This document shows positions 59,001-64,000 of a DNA stretch of 64,000 nucleotides, piece after piece (the first letter of the stretch is position 1; every line of letters starts with the position of its first letter). The notes beneath the pieces are model-generated. The model searched no databases, had not been told where the DNA came from, and worked only from the letters and a program-made list of their open reading frames with translations. Position numbers and translations under genes: made by a program. Source of the stretch: Loripinus fragilis (Eukaryota; Mollusca; Bivalvia; Lucinida; Lucinidae). The stretch spans positions 87,372,779 to 87,436,778 of the forward strand of contig OZ026525.1 of the NCBI GenBank assembly GCA_964019695.1, in the 5' to 3' direction.

Positions 59001-62000
59001 TACATGTACCATTAGACCCCTCAAGTAGTGACCCCTAACACACATAAGACAACAGATGGACCATATTTTGCAATTTTAGATCATAAATACTAATCAGTGA
59101 CCCTCAATATACATGTACCATTAGACCCCTCAAGTAGTGACCCCAAACAAACATAAGACTACAGATGGACATTTTTTGCAATTGTAGATCATAAATACCA
59201 ATCAGTGACCCTCAATATACCATTAGACCCCTCAAGTAGTGACCCCTAACAAACATAAGACAACAGATGGACCGTATTTTGCAATTTTAGATCATAAATA
59301 CCAATGAGTGACCCTCAATAAACATGTACCATTTGACCCCTCAAGTAGTGACCCCTAACAAACATAAGACTACAGATGGACCTTTTTTGCAATTTTAGAT
59401 CATAAATACCAATCAGTGACCCTCAATATTCCATTAGACCCGTCAAGTAGTGACCCCTAACAAACATAAGACAACAGATGGACCGTATTTTGCAATTTTA
59501 GATCATAAATACCAATCAGTGACCCTCAATACATGTACCATTAGACCCCTCAAGTAGTGACCCCTAACACACATAAGACAACAGATGGACCATATTTTGC
59601 AATTTTAGATCATAAATACTAATCAGTGACCCTCAATATACATGTACCATTAGACCCCTCAAGTAGTGACCCCAAACAAACATAAGACTACAGATGGACA
59701 TTTTTTGCAATTGTAGATCATAAATACCAATCAGTGACCCTCAATATACCATTAGACCCCTCAAGTAGTGACCCCTAACAAACATAAGACAACAGATGGA
59801 CCGTATTTTGCAATTTTAGATCATAAATACCAATGAGTGACCCTCAATAAACATGTACCATTTGACCCCTCAAGTAGTGACCCCTAACAAACATAAGACT
59901 ACAGATGGACCTTTTTTGCAATTTTAGATCATAAATACCAATCAGTGACCCTCAATATTCCATTAGACCCGTCAAGTAGTGACCCCTAACAAACATAAGA
60001 CAACAGATGGACCGTATTTTGCAATTTTAGGTCATAAATACCGATCAGTGACCCTCAATATACATGTACCATTAGACCCCTCCAGTAGTGACCCCTAACA
60101 AACATAAGACAACAGATGATCTATATTTTGCAATTTTAGATCATAAATACCAATCAGTGACCCTCAATATACCATTAGACCTCTCAAGTAGTGACCCCTA
60201 ACAAATATAAGACAACAGATGGACCATATTTTGCAATTTTAGAGCATAATTCCCAATCAGTGACCCTCAATATACCAATATTAGGGAGCCATTATTTATT
60301 TTTTATTAGATACTAGGCGCAACTGATTTCCAAATTACCCTGGAAGATGAGAGTAAGGTGATTGATAAGCTAGCTAAGGAACTTCATGCTCTGGTCTTAG
60401 GTATTAAATCGGACATAGCAACTGGAGCCGAGTGTGCACAAGAAGAGAGGCATACCCTAAGGCAACAACTCGAAACAGAAATCATAAAGGTATGTGACAA
60501 CATGTTATAAAATTCTGATCAGATTTATGTCACAGACATATTATAGCCTAATGTGTTTCCAGGACTTAAGTGACCCCCGTTTTTTGCTAATTATTCTTAA
60601 ATGGTGATTTTAATTGAAAAATTAATTAGAGAAATGAATTAAGATATATACCGCGTAATTGAATTTATTTTTTCCACATAAATACGATTTTTTGTATAGG
60701 CTGGGATTAGATGGAATTTTGGTGTGTTTTTGCTGCTCTACTTTGAATTAGTTCCCAAGTGAACCTAGCGATATAAATAAAACATGGCTTATACAGGTCA
60801 GTGGAGGTAATTCGTCAGTCCCACAGATAAGAGTGCGTAACAGAGAATTATATTTCCTAATTCTCAACCAAAAATATGTTGTGTGTACTCAAAACAAACG
60901 TCTTGATGATATGGTTCTTTTGACCAACAACAACACGTGTTTAAACTGATAAAAAAAACAATCGCAACTTCACGCTAAAATTGCTTAACTGGCCTAATAT
61001 TCGTGCATTAAGCTATGCTTCACTGCTTATACTGACTCATAAACTTCACTGTACATCTAAAGGCGATGCATTGAAATGGCCTGTGTTAAAAGAACGACTC
61101 AAGTAACAGTATTGTCTGAACCTTAAATAATGGCTGAATTTTCTTTCGAGATTATTGTTTCCTAAAAATATGTCTTTCAGGTATACAAGTAGGTTATCAA
61201 ACAGTATGGATCCAGATAATGCCCAACATTTCTACCTGAACTTGCCTTCTGCTGTTGACAAAGTTTATCAGCGAAATAGCTTTAGCGGGCAAATGTTTGA
61301 TGCTCTTTAAGTTTAATGTATATCCCTAATTCGCTATTTCTCGTCAACTCTCTAAACTTGAATTGTCGTCATAAACTCTTTACTTACAAGTGTCGTCTGC
61401 TGATTACCTTTGCAAACAATTTGGACACAGATCAGGCCCGACAAAACGTCTGGCATGATCTGGATCCAAACTGCTCCACACTCTGCTGATATTCCCGAAA
61501 GATCATTTTAGAAAAAGCAACAACAAGAAACAAACTGATTTTGAAAAAAATATCAGCAGATGATAAAATCATGACAAATTACCTTGTAGGCAAAACGAGT
61601 CAATGAATTGAAATGGAAGGTGCTACATGTACATGCATGTTTCATGCTTAAGCCTTATATTTGCCTGCTTTCATTACAGCATGGTCTAGGACCCCTATAG
61701 ACTTTAACAATTGCGTGTGTGCGTGCGTGTGTGTGTCAAAATGATGACGAGTGAGGTTTGCGGAATAGATTATCATTGAAACATCGGATATAGATAGTCC
61801 TGTAGGCTAGTAGATATCATCATAGCAATGCAAATATACCACGTGTATCTATTGGGGTACACATAGGTATATTCACAGGGAAAAACAACTAAGTTATTGT
61901 TTTGTACAGGGGACTGGGGCTTCAGTTACAAATAAGGGCGTCTCCCAAAAATAAGTTTTAGTTACGCGGTGTGCATTTAAATCCACATGCTAAGTGCCGC

Positions 62001-63389
62001 TCTTCTTAGTTCAGTTAAAAGCTTTTTAAAAAAGAAAAACGGGGGTGACTCATAACCTGGAAACACTATAGCTAACAACGGAGAAATAACGACACTCTTA
62101 GACAATCCATCTTGAGGTTTTCTTTACCTACGATTATCTATGAGTGAAAGACTCAGTTTATTTGCTTCATCATAGCATATTTAAGTGATATAATTATTCT
62201 CTGTAGTGGTGCATTACATAAATCAGAAAACCTTCAATGCGAGCCAAACACTTTAACATTTTTATGTAATAATAACAACAGCTGCCTCAAGAGCGAAGAG
62301 TGTGCCAGTGAATATATTTCAGCCACCCCTTTTCGGATGGCTGTGCTCAGTTTTAGATTTTGAAGTTCTTTATTTACAGTAACGTCTGATTAAAGTTGAC
62401 AGTAAGTGCACTTCTTGTGCACCTGCTCTGAACCCCAGGAGCCACTGGGTTTGTACTACATTTGAACTACAGGTGCACCTAGAAGTGAACTACAGGTGCA
62501 CCTCATAAAATTAAGACTACAGGCGCACCGCACAATTTTGAACTAGCAGTTCTCTTCCATTGTTTAAGGCTATAATTGCATTATCAAATTCCAATGTTTT
62601 AATGAATACTTGAATATTATTATTTTTATCTTTTTTTATCATTATTTACAATAAATTTAGCAACTTCTTACGTTTCTCATGTTAGTTTGCTTCCCTAAGA
62701 GCAATATCAAATAATTGCAAGTGCAATGACTAGAAGGGGAATTTAGGCAAATGAAACCAAGTAAAATTCACATCCATTGTAAGTAATGCAAAATTGACAA
62801 GTATGTGAATTTTTGTATTGTCTATTTGATCTCTCTTAGACATCGTACGCTCATTGAAATTATTGGATGTGTAACAGACGTGCTGGAGCTTTATATGCTG
62901 AAAATGTCAGCTGCCGTCAATGATATCAAAGCTGAATCATTTAGTAAAGCGTCTTATGGTTTATTTATGCTTCAGTTCAACAGAAAATCAGACTACACAC
63001 CGATTCATATGCTTGCAATGTAACCAATCTTACGGTTGATTCAAACCTGAGATTACTGAAAAATAGCGTGAGATATCGGTGACGTTAGACTTTAAGTTTC
63101 TGCTCATGCTCGGTAGCCGTTAAGACGTTAAATTCGAAAAAATGTCTTTACATGTTTGAAGGCAACTTACAGCTTTGTATGTTAATATTTGTTAGGAAGT
63201 ACCGATTAGAAACCCCGTTTAAAGTCACTTTAGCACAGCCGATGCGTTTATAATTTCTGTATTTTTTTTACACAGAAATGCTTGTCTGATGATCAGCAAT
63301 TGTATCTTCATGCCAGAAAATGAAAGTTAAGATTCTATGTGGATAGATTGACCTATATGAAAACATTGCTAAATTTATTTTGCATAGAA

Positions 63390-63420
<31 letters not shown>

Positions 63421-63778
63421 TCTGTGCTGGCTGCTAGATGGCCTGATCTGGATGCAAACTGTTTAACACTCTGGTATTCCCGAAAAAAATACTTATGTCA
63501 TCTGGTGACAATTTAAGCCTTTTGCAAACAGTTTGGACCCAGACCAGGTGGACAGAAGATTGGCCTGATCTGAATCCATATCATTTGATACTCTCCTGTT
63601 ATTCTTGAAAGAATCTTTTAAAAACAGTTTCTGGTATTTTATCCATTAATATTATTTCCTTTGTTTTATATAGCATTTTGGACCGCAGTTTGCACAACCT
63701 TATGCGTATTATGCATCTCACTATATGTCTAGGGTCTACACTACTCCTGGAACCCAGTATAACTGGACCAGAGAATAA
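43536..63778 (+). CDS. CXorf38-like (DUF4559-type) protein with HEPN-type motif; whole gene, four coding exons
   Basis: Joined exons 43536-44018, 47787-47942, 60310-60489 and 63674-63778 give 307 codons plus a TAA stop; CXorf38 relatives are about 320 residues. All three introns are phase 0 with GT..AG ends. Residues 15-20 (NWVKAG), 112-119 (PWEMAKLF) and 163-173 (RNARNDVMHTS) match conserved blocks I recall from CXorf38. R166-x4-H171 fits the RX4-6H signature of HEPN domains, which in other families act as ribonucleases or RNA-binding folds. Residues about 214-273 are helical and charged, suggesting a coiled coil. The last 34 residues are rich in Tyr. No signal peptide or membrane segment, so it is probably cytosolic or nuclear. 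The function of the family is not established. Additional or alternative exons between 60.5 and 63.6 kb cannot be excluded. No canonical AATAAA is seen before the window ends. Confidence 0.7.
44035..44086. repeat. A-rich tract in intron 1
   Basis: About 26 A in a row after AGAAAGAAG and two 'gccaaaaaa' units, only 17 bp from the exon 1 donor. Confidence 0.9.
44200..44405. repeat. GTTA/TAAC-rich segment with a short hairpin
   Basis: Repeated 'cgttaa', 'ttaacga' and 'cgttagc' words, with a clean stem 'ttttacgacagc'/'gctgtcgtaaa' at about 44358-44388. It looks like a small MITE but the outer ends are not clear. Confidence 0.45.
44406..44857. other. Intron 1, no exon seen; (TGCG/TGTG)n at 44584-44621
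   Basis: The GTGCGTGCG and GTGTGTGTG dinucleotide-like tract is the only structured feature. Confidence 0.5.
44858..45060. repeat. Decayed palindrome copy and tRNA-like segment
   Basis: 44858-44930 has 'gggccgctatcggcccgcc' and is related in inverted form to 37110-37172. 44985-45060 on the minus strand has 'gtagttggtagcgagttcg' (box A-like) and 'gcgagttcgattc' (box B-like), too decayed for a tRNA. Confidence 0.4.
45465..46510 (+). mobile_element. Hairpin + tandem-repeat element in intron 1
   Basis: The hairpin 'cctgagccaaaggctcaagg' (45470-45489) is followed by 'gtccgtcgtacgtct' and by decayed units with 'gtttgaaacccc', 'tatttggtatatagcat' and 'gccctggggcc'. The same plan and unit words as the better kept element at 48709-50330. 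Confidence 0.5.
46980..47480 (+). repeat. Decayed ~170 bp tandem units in intron 1
   Basis: Two to three units with 'ctctgaaacca', 'gcttacagcttatatatta', 'aagcccctggggcccaaaac' and 'tggccac'. They relate to the 48709 family. The 108-codon frame over them (47185-47511) is produced by the repeat. Confidence 0.5.
47787..47942 (+). CDS. Exon 2 of CXorf38-like gene (R-x4-H motif)
   Basis: 52 codons between tttttcag|gta and caaaaa|gtaagt, phase 0 at both ends. The peptide starts VRNARNDVMHTSNMKLSASE and continues into a helix ending LALTEIQK. The RNDVMH word is the HEPN-type R-x4-H and corresponds to RNEIMH in CXorf38 as I recall it. Confidence 0.8.
48018..48182 (+). repeat. 3'-tail fragment of the retroelement in intron 2
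   Basis: It matches the last 160 bp of the 55 kb copy: 'ggtctgtacc', 'gatcacctgctg', 'ggttggcctctt', 'actttcccatatgg', 'gggtcagatgtggtact', 'caattcctgatc'. Confidence 0.65.
48183..48708. other. Intron 2, no exon seen
   Basis: AT-rich without recognised content. Confidence 0.45.
48709..50330 (+). mobile_element. Hairpin + GTCC + ~165 bp tandem-repeat element (8 units) in intron 2
   Basis: The terminal hairpin is 48709-48740 (agctcacctgtcac ... gtgagct). It is followed by 'cttcgtccgtcgcacg' and 'ttttccgtccgtt', then units anchored at 'cttcttgtctgaaaccac' near 48952, 49095, 49230, 49393, 49545, 49708, 49880 and 50050. Units share 'cttgatatttggtatatagc', 'caagattgttcaaat', 'tgcccctggggc' and 'tcacatgttttacatagg'. 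A G run at about 49826-49836 sits in one unit. Confidence 0.75.
50331..51588. other. Intron 2, no exon seen
   Basis: Around 50500-50680 there is a segment with 'gttggagaaatgggattt' shared with about 57848, and the decayed 'tcacttactttt' ending near 50680. The rest shows nothing. Confidence 0.45.
51589..53590. repeat. ~105 bp satellite array A, about 19 units
   Basis: Units share 'gtgacccctaacaaacata', 'agacaacagatgggtcat', 'attctgcaattttagataa', 'taaatccccatcagtgac' and 'cctcaatataccattatta'. A 522 bp higher-order repeat is visible: 52345-52690 is almost identical to 52867-53212. The paired 71-codon open frames (52467 and 52989) are by-products of it. Confidence 0.95.
54340..55030. repeat. 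~140-155 bp tandem units, left part
   Basis: Units share 'tttttcagaacatggtcatg', 'ttgcatatcaaatt', 'gaatcac', 'atgcagcaacatggtagc' and 'aaatattttgcccgcagacc', near 54358, 54498, 54638, 54776 and 54892. Confidence 0.85.
55035..55955 (+). mobile_element. 5'-truncated retroelement copy inserted in tandem repeats
   Basis: It interrupts the array described at 54340-55030, which resumes at 55958 with 'ttattcagaacacag'. It contains the C-terminal end of the protein (55053-55409) and a ~545 bp 3' tail ending 'tatcgattcctgatctttgc' and 'tccttgcttactttt'. It is collinear with 15219-16185. Confidence 0.8.
55053..55409 (+). pseudogene. C-terminal fragment of a retroelement (reverse-transcriptase-type) protein
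   Basis: About 118 codons, starting after a stop at 55050: YHKLRKTFSKFYRQYHD, then LLRQGLSEPELYGDLVYKL, NNFSAQFIKII, QQTACLVV and a final SDSMTVPT before the stop. The block is longer at the N-terminal side than the 15.4 kb copy. Just upstream the homologous reading appears to continue in another frame, so a single-base lesion is likely. The catalytic reverse-transcriptase motifs are not present. Confidence 0.65.
55958..56460. repeat. ~140 bp tandem units, right part
   Basis: The same units as 54340-55030 continue: 'atgtagcaacatggtagc', 'aaatattttgcccacag', 'tggtcatgttgcatatcaaa'. Separated from the left part by the retroelement. Confidence 0.8.
56465..57410. repeat. Hairpin followed by ~190 bp tandem repeats, 5 units
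   Basis: A hairpin 'cccccgtcttttag'/'aaaagcggaggg' lies at 56466-56495. Units then begin at 'taccttgtgggcgcaactcc' near 56568, 56757, 56948, 57138 and (decayed) 57340, sharing 'tcctacagttttatacc', 'cttttgaaacttcactg' and 'gcaagttgaacttagccat'. Confidence 0.8.
57606..57785. repeat. Satellite fragment with an inversion
   Basis: 57608-57672 is the satellite unit in reverse complement (ggggtcactacatgagg ... ggggatttattatct). It is joined directly to 57686-57785 in the forward orientation (cctaacaaaccaaagacaag ... tagacccctcatgtag). Confidence 0.85.
57985..60290. repeat. ~105 bp satellite array C, about 22 units
   Basis: Same family as array A, but a different subfamily: 'cctcaagtagtgacccctaa', 'gatggaccatattttgcaat', 'tttagatcataaataccaat', often 'atacatgtaccattag'. 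A 529 bp five-unit higher-order repeat occurs twice: 58980-59508 and 59509-60037. The array ends about 30 bp before exon 3 of the CXorf38-like gene. Confidence 0.95.
60310..60489 (+). CDS. Exon 3 of CXorf38-like gene (coiled-coil-like)
   Basis: 60 codons between tttttattag|ata and ataaag|gtatgt, phase 0 at both ends. The peptide is charged and helix-forming: DESKVIDKLAKELHALVLG, then a segment ending QQLETEIIK. It has no stop in frame, and the other frames do. Similarity to the CXorf38 C-terminal half is only in general character, so the link is by splice phase and strand. Confidence 0.65.
60490..61400. other. Intron 3, no exon seen
   Basis: AT-rich without recognised content. Confidence 0.45.
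61405..61485. repeat. Palindromic GATCTGGATC-type repeat
   Basis: 'tttgcaaacaatttggacac', 'agatcaggcccgaca', 'ggcatgatctggatccaaac': both orientations of the core around a short centre. Confidence 0.7.
61486..62400. other. Intron 3, no exon seen; (TGCG/TGTG)n at about 61711-61736
   Basis: No recognised content apart from the short GTGTGCGTGCG tract. Confidence 0.45.
62415..62535. repeat. Short tandem repeat with GGTGCACCT cores
   Basis: 'gaactacaggtgcacct' occurs twice (about 62464 and 62488) and in a varied form, 'gactacaggcgcacc', a third time (62514), with a fourth 'gtgcacctg' at 62419. Each core is itself a palindrome. Confidence 0.6.
62835..63023 (+). CDS. Weak candidate exon in intron 3
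   Basis: After a pyrimidine-rich acceptor-like site (atctctcttag) one frame stays open for about 62 codons to a TAA: IEIIGCVTDVLELYMLKMS and further. It is not in phase 0, so it cannot be joined directly to exon 3. It may be an alternative last exon of some other transcript, or chance. Confidence 0.2.
   Translation, partial: LRHRTLIEIIGCVTDVLELYMLKMSAAVNDIKAESFSKASYGLFMLQFNRKSDYTPIHMLAM
63390..63421. repeat. (ATT)n microsatellite
   Basis: About ten ATT units. Confidence 0.95.
63432..63600. repeat. Two palindromic GATCTGGATC-type repeats
   Basis: 63436-63470 ('ggcctgatctggatgcaaac') is a half copy; 63518-63590 is fuller ('tttgcaaacagtttggaccc', 'agaccagg', 'ggcctgatctgaatccat'). Confidence 0.6.
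63674..63778 (+). CDS. Exon 4 (terminal) of CXorf38-like gene
   Basis: A strong acceptor (ttgttttatatag|cat) opens 34 codons in phase 0 ending in TAA at 63776. The peptide is Tyr-rich and compositionally unlike the repeats: HFGPQFAQPYAYYASHYMSR, then YTTPGTQYNW and a final TRE. It has no counterpart that I recall in vertebrate CXorf38. The joining to exon 3 rests on phase, strand and distance. Confidence 0.5.
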   Translation, partial: HFGPQFAQPYAYYASHYMSRVYTTPGTQYNWTRE

Positions 63779-64000
63779 TCAATAAGCTAACATTGGCTTA
63801 TATTTCTAGAAAAGGTACTTGAAGACATGAGCATAACCGTCCGGGGTTTGTAAACATCAAAAGCACAGACCAGCCTAAGCATCCATGTAGTCTGATCAGT
63901 GTCTTTGTTATTCGCTTATTGTAAATAAGTATACCTTAACTTGCTCTGAGTGAAATTTCAATTTCCTCACTTTTTGGGGTACCCTGAAGACTAGTTTTGT
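63779..64000. other. Presumed 3' UTR / downstream sequence
   Basis: No AATAAA is seen here; a variant signal or a site beyond the window would be needed. A palindrome-family fragment 'cagcctaagcatccatgtag' lies at about 63871. Confidence 0.35.

Noticed and set aside
51589..60290. Regular repeats that might be mistaken for a CRISPR array
   Set aside because: Units are about 105 bp with no alternation of constant repeat and unique spacer, and the sequence is eukaryotic with spliced exons. It is a satellite.
62835..63023. Candidate additional exon of the CXorf38-like gene
   Set aside because: Its acceptor leads to a stop in phase 0, which is what exon 3 requires. Listed only as a weak candidate and left out of the gene model.

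Overview
The window is nuclear DNA of an invertebrate animal, most likely a bivalve mollusc. The reasons are that it is AT-rich, has one recognisable spliced gene spread over about 20 kb, has no prokaryotic gene organisation, and is otherwise packed with interspersed and tandem repeats of the kind seen in bivalves: tRNA-derived SINEs, hairpin elements carrying a (GTCC)n microsatellite followed by 150-190 bp tandem repeats, short palindromic MITEs, and 5'-truncated retroelement copies. The taxon is an inference from repeat style and one protein family; I could not search a database.

The only well supported host gene is on the + strand. It has four coding exons (43536-44018, 47787-47942, 60310-60489, 63674-63778), every intron is phase 0 with GT..AG ends, and it would encode about 307 residues. 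Exons 1 and 2 resemble the CXorf38-like (DUF4559-type) family. Exon 2 carries an R-x4-H motif of the kind found in HEPN ribonucleases, so the protein is a candidate HEPN-fold RNA-binding or RNA-cutting protein. Its 12.4 kb second intron holds a mosaic of satellites and transposons that ends about 30 bp before the exon 3 splice acceptor, and its 5' end lies just downstream of a 69-70 bp minisatellite.

Layout. 1-4.4 kb: no supported gene, a few repeat fragments. 4.4-5.6 kb: C-terminal remnant of a transposase-like protein ending in a PHD-type zinc finger. 5.6-8.5 kb: microsatellite, AT-rich repeat and a palindromic MITE. 8.5-13.2 kb: a 4.7 kb element with long inverted ends, containing a SINE and internal tandem repeats. 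15.2-16.2 kb: a 5'-truncated retroelement interrupted by another repeat. 17.5-19.1 kb: a tandem-repeat element and a long perfect-looking hairpin. 19.3-27.9 kb: four to five tandem segmental copies of a 1.3-2 kb unit. 27.9-29.3 kb: hairpin plus (GTCC)n plus tandem-repeat element. 30-42 kb: MITEs, two tRNA-like sequences in tandem, a 2.4 kb inverted-end structure, a cluster of small palindromic repeats, a 140 bp minisatellite and a second copy of the palindromic MITE. 42.4-64 kb: the CXorf38-like gene with its repeat-filled introns, including satellite arrays at 51.6-53.6 and 58.0-60.3 kb with 522 and 529 bp higher-order repeats, split by a 4.4 kb insertion that itself contains a retroelement copy.

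Most open frames in the window are chance or are produced by repeats. Functional statements about the gene rest on family resemblance recognised by eye.
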